From an uncultured Ruminiclostridium sp. (lineage in GTDB: Bacteria; Bacillota; Clostridia; Oscillospirales; Ruminococcaceae), in NCBI GenBank assembly GCA_910588335.1, contig CAJUQV010000004.1, forward strand, positions 62,001 to 126,000: a stretch of 64,000 nt of DNA. Reading direction: 5' to 3'. The position numbers and the translations under genes were made by a program. Below, piece by piece: positions 1 to 7,441 of this stretch. Under the pieces are notes generated by a model. The model was not told where the DNA came from and did not search any database. It was given only the letters and a program-made list of their open reading frames with translations. Position 1 is the first letter of the stretch; the number at the start of each line of letters is the position of its first letter.

Positions 1-132
1 AAGTTCCATTTCGGAGAAATCATAGTCCAGAACTGCACTTTTTGCACTGCCGCCAAACAAAGAGCAGCCCCCGAATAAAAGCGCCGAAGCGGTGATAAGA
101 GAAAAAAACGCCGCGTTTTTTTTAAACGTCAT
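1..132 (-). CDS. Lipoprotein, N-terminal part only (cut by window edge)
   Basis: The 44 visible codons encode a basic start (MTFKKN), a hydrophobic stretch and a lipobox LFGGC with the modified cysteine at residue 23, so the product should be exported and lipid-anchored on the outer face of the membrane. A good Shine-Dalgarno (GAAAGGA) lies about 12 nt before the ATG, and a consensus-like promoter stands about 160 bp upstream. The rest of the gene lies outside the window, so its function (substrate-binding protein, peptidase or other) cannot be told. Confidence 0.75.
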   Translation of the reverse strand, partial: MTFKKNAAFFSLITASALLFGGCSLFGGSAKSAVLDYDFSEMEL

Positions 133-287
133 ATTTATTATCGTATCCTTTCAAGTCGTTACGGATTTTATTAAAAACCGGCATTGCTTAAAAACGCCCA
201 ATAATTTTTGTCATCCTGTTGAGCCGGCGGCAGCATTCAAATATGGAATAGAGTCAGCCGTCGATTGGGAAGTGTTGCCTCATATAT

Positions 288-316
288 ATTATATAGATAA
301 ATTGTCCTAAAGTCAA
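288..316 (-). promoter_or_regulatory. SigA-type promoter of the lipoprotein gene
   Basis: On the minus strand TTGACT is followed by a 17-bp spacer and TATAAT. It reads towards the lipoprotein ATG at 132 and implies a 5' leader of about 150 nt. Confidence 0.7.
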
Positions 317-383
317 GTGAAAAAAACGTAACGATTAGGCAATATTTTTTTAAGTTTTGCAAATATCGCGTTAAAATGGGTAA

Positions 384-1781
384 TTACGCTTTTTTAATAT
401 TTGTTCCCTGTCTTGTTTCTTCTATTATATATCCTTCGGCGATAATTTGATCCCTGATGCTGTCGGCTAAAGTAAAATCCCTGTTTTTTCGCGCCTCCGT
501 GCGTTTTTCCGCCAGCTCTATGATATGCGCGGGTATTTCAGTCTCCTTTTCGTAAAGTATACCTAATACTCCGGTTAACTCGTCAAATGTTTTTTCAAAG
601 GCCTCAAGGCTTCCCTTTACGGTTTCCTGGCATGAAACGGCGGTGTTTATTTCTCGTACCAGTTCAAATACGGCGGTAATACCGTCGGCAGTATTAAGAT
701 CGTCGTCCATGGCTTTGATAAACTGTTGCTTTCTGTTTTCGCAGGTTTTAAGCGCCGCTTCCTCCGCTTCTCCCTCTTTGGCGGCGGAAATGGCGTTTTT
801 AAGTGACGTCCGGCAGTTTTTGAGTCTTGTTAGAGAAGCCAATGCGCTTTCCATAACCTCTTCGGTATAATTAAGCTGAACTCTGTACTGCACCTGTAAA
901 AGCATAAGTCTCACCGGTTCATATCCGAAACGTTCGGAAAGCTCTCTCACAAGGAAGAAGTTTCCCTTCGACTTGCTCATTTTGCGGTTATCCACATTGA
1001 GCATACCTCCATGCATCCAGATATTTGCCAGAGGATAGCCGTTGGCACACTCTGACTGGGCTATCTCGTTTTCATGGTGAGGGAAAATAAGGTCGGCGCC
1101 ACCGCCGTGAATGTCAAGCGTACCGTTGACAAAGTGGCTTGACATAGCGCTGCATTCAATGTGCCAGCCGGGTCTCCCGTGCCCGTAGGGGGAATCCCAG
1201 TAAGGCTCGCCCTCCTTTGCCGCTTTCCAGACGGCAAAGTCCATTGGATCACGCTTTTGTTCGCCTTCCTGTCCCACTCTTTCGCTTGCTCCCGCTCTCA
1301 GGTCGTCAAGGGGCATATGGGACAGCTTTCCGTATTCCGCATATTTATTGGCCGAAAAGTACACGTCCCCTCCCGCTTGATAAGCATAGCCTTTATCTAT
1401 AAGCTTTTTTACCATATCGAGTATCATGTCTATGCTTTCTGTGGCTTTGGGGTGAATGTCCGCGTCCGTTACGTTAAGCCCCCTCGCGTCGGTAAAATAT
1501 TCCTTTATCATTGCTTCCGCATGGTCTGAGGATGATATCCCTTTTTCGTTGGCTATTCTTATTATTTTATCGTCCACATCGGTGAAATTCTGGATATAGC
1601 ACACATCATACCCCCTGTATTTCAGGTATCGGCGGAGTGTGTCGAAAACGCAGAGCTGTCTTGCGTTTCCCACGTGGATATAATTGTAAACGGTGGGGCC
1701 GCAGACATAAATGTTGACCTTTTTTCCGTTTACCGGTCTTAATTCTTCTTTTTTTCTTGTCATTGTGTTATAAAGCAGCAT
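384..1781 (-). CDS. cysS: Cysteinyl-tRNA synthetase
   Basis: Class I aminoacyl-tRNA synthetase that charges tRNA-Cys in the cytoplasm. The 465-residue length is normal. Visible are the first zinc-ligand cysteine in YVCGPTVYNY (C27), the HIGH-type motif HVGN at 36-39, the WHIECSAMS and HHENE zinc-site segments, and KMSKSKGN near residue 270. The start is supported by AAAGGA 8-9 nt upstream. It lies 57 nt downstream of cysE in the same direction, so both should be read from the T-box-controlled promoter near 2.85 kb. This couples cysteine synthesis and charging to uncharged tRNA-Cys. No anomaly seen. Confidence 0.97.
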   Translation of the reverse strand: MLLYNTMTRKKEELRPVNGKKVNIYVCGPTVYNYIHVGNARQLCVFDTLRRYLKYRGYDVCYIQNFTDVDDKIIRIANEKGISSSDHAEAMIKEYFTDARGLNVTDADIHPKATESIDMILDMVKKLIDKGYAYQAGGDVYFSANKYAEYGKLSHMPLDDLRAGASERVGQEGEQKRDPMDFAVWKAAKEGEPYWDSPYGHGRPGWHIECSAMSSHFVNGTLDIHGGGADLIFPHHENEIAQSECANGYPLANIWMHGGMLNVDNRKMSKSKGNFFLVRELSERFGYEPVRLMLLQVQYRVQLNYTEEVMESALASLTRLKNCRTSLKNAISAAKEGEAEEAALKTCENRKQQFIKAMDDDLNTADGITAVFELVREINTAVSCQETVKGSLEAFEKTFDELTGVLGILYEKETEIPAHIIELAEKRTEARKNRDFTLADSIRDQIIAEGYIIEETRQGTNIKKA

Positions 1782-1837
1782 TGTCGTGTCCTTTCTTTTA
1801 GTGAAAATATTTTCCGAAAGCTTCGTTTCGTCTGTTT

Positions 1838-2470
1838 TTATGATTCCGTGTTCTCGATCTCTTCAAGTATTTTATCCAGTTCTCTCTTTATGCCGCACAT
1901 TTCCTGTGAAACAGGGTCGGGAAAATGAATCTGATCCAGATCTCCAACTCTTATTCCGTCCCTCTTAACGATTCTCGCCGGAACGCCAACGGCGGTGCAG
2001 TCGGGAGGAACCTCGCTAAGCACTACTGCGTTGGCGGCTATCTTGCTGTTGTTTCCCACCTTAAACGGTCCGAGTACTCTCGCGCCTGCTCCGACCATTA
2101 CGTTGTTGCCGAGTGTAGGGTGCCTCTTACCCGTTTCTTTTCCCGTACCGCCCAAGGTCACTCCCTGGTATATGGTGCAGTTGTCGCCTATTTCGGTGGT
2201 CTCGCCTATAACCACGCCGCTCCCGTGATCTATAAAAAGATTTTTTCCTATTGTGGCTCCCGGATGTATTTCTATCCCCGTTTTTTTAAGGGCTCTTTGG
2301 GATATGGCTCTTGCACGGAAGAAATGTCCTTTCAGGTAATGCCTGTGAGCCTTTCGGTAGGCTCTTATGGCCTTAAATCCGGGGTAGAGGAGAAATACCT
2401 CTATCCTGTTTTTTGCCGCAGGGTCGCGTTCTATTATAGAGTCAAGCTCGGCTTTAAGCTCTTTTAACAT
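1838..2470 (-). CDS. cysE: Serine O-acetyltransferase
   Basis: Makes O-acetylserine from serine and acetyl-CoA, the first committed step of cysteine synthesis. The 210 residues comprise a helical N-terminal part (about 1-70) and a left-handed beta-helix of hexapeptide repeats (about 70-170) with IDHGSGVVIGET, HPTLGNNVMVGAG and GVPARIV. The short form without the long E. coli N-terminal extension is typical of Firmicutes. GGAAAGGAG lies 10 nt before the ATG. It is the first gene after the T-box leader and is followed by cysS. No O-acetylserine sulfhydrylase gene is seen in the window. Confidence 0.95.
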   Translation of the reverse strand: MLKELKAELDSIIERDPAAKNRIEVFLLYPGFKAIRAYRKAHRHYLKGHFFRARAISQRALKKTGIEIHPGATIGKNLFIDHGSGVVIGETTEIGDNCTIYQGVTLGGTGKETGKRHPTLGNNVMVGAGARVLGPFKVGNNSKIAANAVVLSEVPPDCTAVGVPARIVKRDGIRVGDLDQIHFPDPVSQEMCGIKRELDKILEEIENTES

Positions 2471-2479
2471 ATTACAATC

Positions 2480-2775
2480 GCTCCTTTCCCATAAAAAAAT
2501 AAAAACCGCCCTTCATTTACGAAGGCGGCATTTCTGTCACGGTTCCACTCCGATTTTCCTTTTCAACCAAAAAGGCTTTTACCCTTAACGCGGGATACGG
2601 GCGGAAATACTTTAAACTTGTTCTCACAAAATACTGTACCTGAAATTACGTGCATAAACTTTGTAAAGACAAATCTTTAAAAATTTCTTTCCTCCGACTC
2701 ACGGCCGCACTTTCGAGCGTCCCGAATGCCGCTTTTCAGCTTTGACGGCTCTCTGTGAATCGGGGTGCGCTTTAC
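2480..2775 (-). promoter_or_regulatory. T-box leader (probably tRNA-Cys sensing)
   Basis: Read on the minus strand, the leader contains the conserved T-box segment GAGTGGAACCGTG (2538-2551). It is followed by a terminator hairpin GCCGCCTTC / GAAGGGCGG with a T-rich tail at 2491-2529, then cysE. Upstream is an AGAGAGCC stem I start near 2755. A TGC triplet at 2709-2707, in a purine-rich context, is a plausible Cys specifier codon, but I could not fold stem I fully. The cysE-cysS context fits cysteine specificity. Uncharged tRNA-Cys would favour the antiterminator. Confidence 0.85.
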
Positions 2776-2833
2776 TCTGACCGATCATAGTCATTTTATA
2801 TGTTATTATTATATTTTATGTTTTTACGTGAAA

Positions 2834-2862
2834 ATTGTACCATATTTTTTTAAAAATGTCAA
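2834..2862 (-). promoter_or_regulatory. SigA-type promoter of T-box-cysE-cysS
   Basis: Minus strand TTGACA, 17-bp spacer, TACAAT. It lies directly upstream of the T-box leader and is close to the housekeeping consensus. Confidence 0.85.
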
Positions 2863-2950
2863 CTTGAAATATTTTAAAAAGTGTGGTAAAATTATTTTAA
2901 AAGAAATTTCTATTGCTTTCCAACTTGACATAAGAGACAGGAGAAATTTT

Positions 2951-3005
2951 AAACCGCAGATTAAACAAGCTGCCGTAATTCGGAATCAATCCGAGGTTCG
3001 GCGGC
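2951..3005 (+). repeat. R1 hairpin repeat, copy a
   Basis: First of five copies of an intergenic sequence containing TTAAACAAGCTGCCG, then a hairpin around AATTNCGAA, then GAGGTTCGGCGG. The hairpin is partly decayed here. Other copies lie near 5.92, 10.76, 31.1 (minus) and 44.03 kb. This copy lies just upstream of the 40-residue membrane protein gene. Confidence 0.7.
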
Positions 3006-3068
3006 GTCCTGCGGCGGTTATATTGTTGAAACGCGTGAGCGCGGCCAGACGGGAAAGGAGCGGAACAT

Positions 3069-3191
3069 ATGAAGAAAAAGCTTAACAGGGAAGAGCGCAG
3101 GGATAAGCTTCAAAGAACGATACGCAGAAACTGGATGTTAGCGGCGGGATCCCTTATTCTGGCGGTGGCGGCTTATTTTATATTTAAGTAA
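3069..3191 (+). CDS. Small membrane protein, 40 residues
   Basis: A short ORF with a strong Shine-Dalgarno (GGAAAGGAGCGG) 5 nt before ATG. The product has a strongly basic N-terminus (about residues 2-20, rich in K and R) and one hydrophobic segment at about 22-39, so it should be a single-span membrane protein with the basic part inside. No family recognised. It is the only plus-strand gene between 1 and 6 kb. A strong hairpin at 3301-3358 may terminate it. Confidence 0.6.
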   Translation: MKKKLNREERRDKLQRTIRRNWMLAAGSLILAVAAYFIFK

Positions 3192-3210
3192 ATATAGTAT
3201 TGTAATAACC

Positions 3211-3262
3211 TGTCTTTACAAAATTTGCCGAAAAGACGCATGAAAATTTTGTAAAGGCGGGT
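3211..3262. repeat. Imperfect inverted repeat
   Basis: CTTTACAAAATTT and AATTTTGTAAAG face each other about 25 bp apart, just downstream of the 40-residue protein gene. Role unknown. Confidence 0.45.
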
Positions 3263-3300
3263 TCCAACTTATGTTTTTTACGTTTTCTTTATATAAAGCG

Positions 3301-3358
3301 CACGGAACCGCCGCTTCGGGTCACGAATTTCTTCGTTCACTCGGCGGCGGTTCTGTGT
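3301..3358. terminator. Long hairpin between convergent genes
   Basis: GGAACCGCCGC pairs with GGCGGCGGTTC, and the plus strand continues into a T-rich stretch. The hairpin sits between the 3' ends of the 40-residue protein gene (plus) and hsp20 (minus), so it probably ends transcription from at least the plus side. Confidence 0.6.
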
Positions 3359-3392
3359 TATTTATTGTTGCTCATGAAAAGTTATCCGAAAA

Positions 3393-3815
3393 TTATTTGA
3401 TTTCCAATCTTCTTACCGAAGGCCGGGTTTTTTCTTTTTTGGGAAGCGAAATCATTAAAACGCCGTTTTTATATTCCGCGTCTATCTGACTCAGCTCGCA
3501 TTCCGAAACGTTGAAGCTTCTCTGATAAGAACAATATGAGCGTTCTCTGCGTACATAGCTGCCCTTTTTGTCTTTTTCTTCGGTGTTTTTGCTGTGCTGA
3601 GCGGATATGGTGAGACAATCGCCGTTAAGATCAAGCTTGATATCTTCCTTTTCAAAGCCGGGAAGCTCGCTTTCCAGTACGAACTTGTCGCCCTCGTCCC
3701 TTATATCGGTTTTGCAGCTTGTGATTTGGTTACCCTTAAAGAAATCATTTTCAAATTCATGAAAAGCGTTGAACAAATCATAGCCTTTTCTTTCAAACGG
3801 TGTAAGCATACTCAT
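3393..3815 (-). CDS. Hsp20/alpha-crystallin small heat-shock protein
   Basis: ATP-independent holdase chaperone of 140 residues. The alpha-crystallin domain covers about residues 35-125, with ESELPGFEKEDIKLDLNGD near its start and the usual GVLMISLPK strand near its end. It finishes in a short basic tail. The start at 3815 was chosen because AAAGGAGG stands about 8 nt upstream; an in-frame ATG at 3854 lacks one. A perfect CIRCE operator lies about 180 bp upstream, so HrcA control on heat shock is likely. Confidence 0.92.
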   Translation of the reverse strand: MSMLTPFERKGYDLFNAFHEFENDFFKGNQITSCKTDIRDEGDKFVLESELPGFEKEDIKLDLNGDCLTISAQHSKNTEEKDKKGSYVRRERSYCSYQRSFNVSECELSQIDAEYKNGVLMISLPKKEKTRPSVRRLEIK

Positions 3816-3931
3816 AATAAATTCCTCCTTTGGAATGTCGTCAATTAAAAACATGATTTATTTATTTTGTAATTATTTCAAATATTATTTATATTTCCAT
3901 GTTTTTAATTTCGTTGTCCTTTTCTTTTGTG

Positions 3932-3960
3932 ATTATAATATTATACCTGTTTGTTGACAA
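3932..3960 (-). promoter_or_regulatory. Probable hsp20 promoter
   Basis: Minus strand TTGTCA, 17-bp spacer, TATAAT. It lies between the CIRCE element and the hsp20 start. Confidence 0.6.
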
Positions 3961-3992
3961 AAATATTATGCTTTTGTGACAGAAAAACGAAA

Positions 3993-4019
3993 TTAGCACT
4001 CTCGTGTTGAGAGTGCTAA
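3993..4019 (-). promoter_or_regulatory. CIRCE element (HrcA operator)
   Basis: TTAGCACTC, nine bases, GAGTGCTAA: an exact match to the CIRCE consensus bound by the heat-shock repressor HrcA. It is upstream of the -35 of the identified hsp20 promoter, which is unusual because CIRCE usually overlaps or follows the promoter. A second weak promoter may therefore lie between 4020 and 4060. Confidence 0.93.
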
Positions 4020-4057
4020 AATTATCTGTCCTTTTAAACCACGTATTTACTTTTTTC

Positions 4058-4573
4058 TCAGAAAAATTTTACCTGTCCCGTCTTTTCGACTTTTTTCGTC
4101 TGCATTTCGGCAGAGTAGCCTAACGCGGCCATACCGAAAACAATATGATCGGACGGGATTTCAAACCTTGTCAGCAGTTTTCTCACGTTGGGATCGCCGC
4201 AGATCCCGTTAAGCTGGTTGATCCACACTGAGCCTATTCCCATTGAATGGGCGGCAAGAAATATGTTTTCAAGGGCGCAGGCGTTGTCATCGCGGCCGTA
4301 GGGAGAATCGGCGTTGTTTGAAGGGATTATCAGGGCGGCGGGTCTGTACATATCGTATCCTTTTCTGTCAAGCGTTTTTTCGATTACGGAAGACAACTCG
4401 TCCATATCCTCCCTTTTAGTTAGTACGGTAAATCTCCAAGTCTGAAGATTTCTCGCGCTGGGAGCATATAAAGCGCATTTTACCAACGTCCGCAAATCTT
4501 TTTCCTCTATTTTCCTTTCGCTGAAAGCTCTTACGCTTCTTCTCGATAAAATATTTTCAATTACTTCGTTCAT
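4058..4573 (-). CDS. Nitroreductase-family oxidoreductase
   Basis: FMN-dependent NAD(P)H oxidoreductase fold of 171 residues. The N-terminal segment has the typical RRSVRAF motif for FMN phosphate binding. SARNLQTWRF (a PSARNxQ-type motif) and a C-terminal GMAALGY segment are also family features. The start at 4573 is used because AAAAGGAG lies 9-10 nt upstream; that site is itself inside the longer reading frame starting at 4594. Natural substrate unknown. It ends 38 bp before the CIRCE element. Confidence 0.88.
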   Translation of the reverse strand: MNEVIENILSRRSVRAFSERKIEEKDLRTLVKCALYAPSARNLQTWRFTVLTKREDMDELSSVIEKTLDRKGYDMYRPAALIIPSNNADSPYGRDDNACALENIFLAAHSMGIGSVWINQLNGICGDPNVRKLLTRFEIPSDHIVFGMAALGYSAEMQTKKVEKTGQVKFF

Positions 4574-4624
4574 AAAACAATCGCTCCTTTTCAAAAAGTT
4601 ACACCAAAGTTTTAAAAGGAATTA

Positions 4625-4721
4625 GGGCTTGTTTGAAAATAGGGGGAATGACGGATTTTTGACCCGGAAGATGATCGTTTGGGGGCTAAAAGACAGCGTT
4701 TCCGATTTTTCAAACAAGCCT
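4625..4721. mobile_element. 97-bp MITE with IS5-type ends
   Basis: Ends GGGCTTGTTTGAAAA and, inverted, AGGCTTGTTTGAAAA, flanked by TA on each side. The ends match the terminal repeats of the decayed IS at 54.2-55.1 kb, while the interior has no coding capacity. It therefore looks like a non-autonomous derivative mobilised by that transposase. It lies 5 bp from the stop codon of the neighbouring lacI-type gene. Confidence 0.75.
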
Positions 4722-4726
4722 TAGTA

Positions 4727-5722
4727 TTAATCTCCCGTGGATTCTCTCAGCACAAGGCTGTGAGGAAGCATATATATGCTTTTATCCGGAATCTCGCTTT
4801 TCATATTGTTTATCAGCTTTTCTATAACGAGCTTTCCCTGAAGAAAACACGGCTGTTCCACCGTAGAAAGATGAGGGACAAAGATATGTGAATAAGCTAT
4901 GTTGTCAAATCCAAAGAAAATCACATCCTTGCCTATGACGACACCTTTTGAAATTGCGTAATTCATAGCGCCTATCGCTATCATGTCCGATATTGAAAAG
5001 ATGGCGGTGGGCGGCTTCTCAAGACCTAACAGGTAGCGGCAGCCGGCCGTTCCGGATTCGGATTCATAGGTGCCTAAGTATACAAGTTTTTCGTCAAAGG
5101 GAATATTGTTTTCCATAAGAGCCTGTCGGTAGCCTTTTTCACGGTCTACCGAGCTTTGGCTTCGGGTTTCGGTTGAGATAAGGCCTATTCTTTTGTGTCC
5201 CTTGCTTATAAGATAATTTACCGCGTCTTTTCCCGCCTTTACGTTGTCAATTGTGACGGTCAGTACGTTGCAGCCCTCCATACGTTCAAGACAAAGAGCT
5301 ATATTGTGATTTTCAGCAAGCTTTGATATTGTAGAGGCCTGCTGTTTCGCTCCCAAAAGCACTGCGCCGTCCACAGAGTGGGAAAGCAGCATTTTTAAAA
5401 GATGCATTTCATGTTCGGGATCGTCATGGGTAGTAGCTATAAGAACGTCATATCCTTGGGCAAAGGCGGCTTCGTCCATACCGCGCAGTACGTCGGAATA
5501 AAAGCTTTGCTCGGTTGCGGCAATTATGGCTAAAATACGTTTTGTCTCGCTTTTGCGCAGGTCTCTTCCGAGACAGTTGGGGCTGTATCCCATTTCCTCC
5601 ATAACCTTAGTTACTTTTTCCACGGTTTCGTCGGAAACATTTGAATGTTTATTAAGCACTCTAGATACCGTAGCCACCGAAACATTGGAGGCCTTTGCAA
5701 CATCTTTTATTGTAACGCCCAT
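4727..5722 (-). CDS. LacI-family transcriptional regulator
   Basis: Sugar-responsive DNA-binding regulator of 331 residues. The N-terminal helix-turn-helix is VTIKDVAKASNVSVATVSRV, then a hinge, then a periplasmic-binding-protein-like effector domain (about 62-331) with GHKRIGLIS and FFGFDNIAYSHIFVP. GAAAGGATG lies about 11 nt before the ATG. No transporter or catabolic operon is adjacent, so the ligand and targets are unknown. It is divergent from another LacI regulator at 6240. Confidence 0.92.
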   Translation of the reverse strand: MGVTIKDVAKASNVSVATVSRVLNKHSNVSDETVEKVTKVMEEMGYSPNCLGRDLRKSETKRILAIIAATEQSFYSDVLRGMDEAAFAQGYDVLIATTHDDPEHEMHLLKMLLSHSVDGAVLLGAKQQASTISKLAENHNIALCLERMEGCNVLTVTIDNVKAGKDAVNYLISKGHKRIGLISTETRSQSSVDREKGYRQALMENNIPFDEKLVYLGTYESESGTAGCRYLLGLEKPPTAIFSISDMIAIGAMNYAISKGVVIGKDVIFFGFDNIAYSHIFVPHLSTVEQPCFLQGKLVIEKLINNMKSEIPDKSIYMLPHSLVLRESTGD

Positions 5723-6239
5723 TTTAAATGATCATCCTTTCAGGCAGAGAAAGCGGCGTGCCTATTTGCAAATCATACAATAACAGTGTATTATAATATT
5801 TTACCATATCGGAGGATTTATTGCAATCTGTTGATTTATCTAAAAAAAGTTTTTATTTTTTAGCTAATTTGACTTATAATCAGTATTTCAGGCAAATTTT
5901 GTGAAAAATTGTTAGAGCGCAGTTTAAACAAGCTGCCGGAATTGCGAAGCAAATCCGAGGTTCAATTGTGGATATTCGGCAGGGTTATATAAGCATATTC
6001 ATAAGGTTGTATTTTTACGGTTGGCAATTTTTACAACAGTGAATTAAAAATTTTGTAAATTTTATTGCTTTACTTTTTCCCTAAATTAACTTAAAATATA
6101 CTTAACGGATTTTTTACGAAAGCAATAATAATCCGATAACAATGCTCTTTTGGAATGTTAGCTTAATTGAAGTAATTTTTCTTGAAAATGGCGGAAATAT
6201 CCGTATAGGTCAGATAAAAAGGGAAGGGTAATGTAAAAA
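5723..6239. other. Shared regulatory region between divergent LacI genes
   Basis: A gene-free 517 bp. It holds an ATTTGCAAATCATAC motif (5764-5778, also present as an inverted pair before rplJ), a TATAAT-like box near 5790 on the minus strand, and R1 repeat copy b (5914-5972). The remainder is AT-rich. No clear CcpA or LacI palindrome was identified by eye. Confidence 0.6.
5914..5972 (+). repeat. R1 hairpin repeat, copy b
   Basis: CAGTTTAAACAAGCTGCCG, then hairpin GGAATTGC-GAA-GCAAATCC, then GAGGTTCAATTG. Better preserved than copy a. Confidence 0.75.
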
Positions 6240-7274
6240 ATGATCAAGAAAACCGTAACCATGAGTGATATAGCCGCCGAATTGGGGTGCAGTACCGTCA
6301 CGGTATCCAAGGCTCTCGGCGATAAGGACGGTGTAAGCGACGAACTCAGACAGCGCATTAAGCAAAAAGCAAACGAAATGGGCTATCGGGTAAGCTATCT
6401 GGCAAAAAATACCGGCGCGCCGCTCACATATAATATAGGCGTTTTGGTGGCAAAACGCTTTATAAACGACGCCAGCGCTTTTTACTGGGTAGTATACCGT
6501 AATATAGTCGAGCTTTTACAGAAACAGAGCTATTACGGAATTTTAGAGGTTATTGCCGAAAAGGACGAGCGCAACGGTCAGATGCCCAATTCCGTCACCG
6601 ACAGAAAAGTAGACGGTATCATTGTTCTGGGGCAGTTTTCGGACGAGTATGTGGAAAAAATACTGGAATCACATATTCCCGTTGTTTTTCTTGATTTTTA
6701 CAGCAGCCGTTCGGACGTTGAAACGGTATTGTCGGACAACTTTTTCGGTTCTTATACGATTACCAATCATCTGATAGAAAACGGCCACAAACGCATCGGT
6801 TTTGTTGGCAATATTACCGCCACATCGAGTATACAGGATCGTTTTTTGGGATATTATAAATCTCTTCTGGAGCACGGACTACCTCTCAGGGACGATTGGA
6901 TCATAAACGACCGTGACGAGGACGGATTAAGCTATAAGACCATACGCCTCCCGGACGAAATGCCTACCGCTTTTGTGTGCAACTGTGATCGTATAGCTTA
7001 TCAGCTTATAAATCAGCTTAAAGTGATGGGGTATCATGTCCCCGACGATATTTCCATAGTCGGCTATGACAACCATATTTATTCTACCATAAGCAATCCC
7101 CGTATCACCACAATGGATGTAAACAGCTACCGTATGACAACCGAGGCTGTGGAGATAATGGTTAAGAAAATACGCGACAACAGTTACCATTGCGGCAGAA
7201 TATTGGTTACTGGAAAGCTTTTGGAGCGGGACAGCGTAAAAAATCTTAACGGTGAAGACGAGAAGTTTTTCTGA
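6240..7274 (+). CDS. LacI-family transcriptional regulator
   Basis: A 344-residue regulator. Its N-terminal helix-turn-helix (MSDIAAELGCSTVTVSKAL) is followed by a hinge and a sugar-binding-like domain containing GHKRIGFVGN and ISIVGYDNH. AAGGG lies about 10 nt before the first ATG; an internal ATG at 6258 also begins at the helix-turn-helix. The DNA-recognition helix differs clearly from that of the divergent regulator at 4727, so different operators are expected. No transport or catabolic genes follow. Confidence 0.9.
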   Translation: MIKKTVTMSDIAAELGCSTVTVSKALGDKDGVSDELRQRIKQKANEMGYRVSYLAKNTGAPLTYNIGVLVAKRFINDASAFYWVVYRNIVELLQKQSYYGILEVIAEKDERNGQMPNSVTDRKVDGIIVLGQFSDEYVEKILESHIPVVFLDFYSSRSDVETVLSDNFFGSYTITNHLIENGHKRIGFVGNITATSSIQDRFLGYYKSLLEHGLPLRDDWIINDRDEDGLSYKTIRLPDEMPTAFVCNCDRIAYQLINQLKVMGYHVPDDISIVGYDNHIYSTISNPRITTMDVNSYRMTTEAVEIMVKKIRDNSYHCGRILVTGKLLERDSVKNLNGEDEKFF

Positions 7275-7275
7275 T

Positions 7276-7333
7276 AATACCAATCTTTAATCATTCGTAT
7301 TATTTGTCTATACCTTGATCAAAGATTAGTATA
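7276..7333. repeat. R2 inverted-repeat element
   Basis: About 55 bp whose ends pair (ACTAATCTTTGATCA against TGATTAAAGATTGGT) around a core related to TATAGACAAATAATAC. Closely related copies lie at 16251-16306 and 32236-32289. Confidence 0.75.
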
Positions 7334-7347
7334 AGAAATCGAATATT

Positions 7348-7389
7348 GAAAAAAGAAACGAAATAGGACTGCCTTTTTCGTTTCTTTTT
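7348..7389. terminator. Bidirectional terminator
   Basis: AAAAAGAAACGAAA pairs with TTTCGTTTCTTTTT around an 11-nt loop, with T-runs on both strands. It separates the convergent lacI-type gene and yifB. Confidence 0.75.
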
Positions 7390-7396
7390 ATAACAG

Positions 7397-7430
7397 CACC
7401 GCACAATCGGGCGACGATAATTGTGCGGTG
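7397..7430. repeat. Short palindrome related to the R4 family
   Basis: Perfect 10-bp arms CACCGCACAA / TTGTGCGGTG around 14 bp. The arm sequence matches the tips of the larger R4 palindromes at 32.6 and 40.9 kb, so this looks like a remnant. Confidence 0.55.
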
Positions 7431-7441
7431 TAATTCTATGA

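Noticed and set aside
2765..3085. Plus-strand ORF of 106 codons
   Set aside because: It covers the cysE promoter, AT-rich spacer and an R1 repeat and overlaps the better supported 40-residue gene in another frame.
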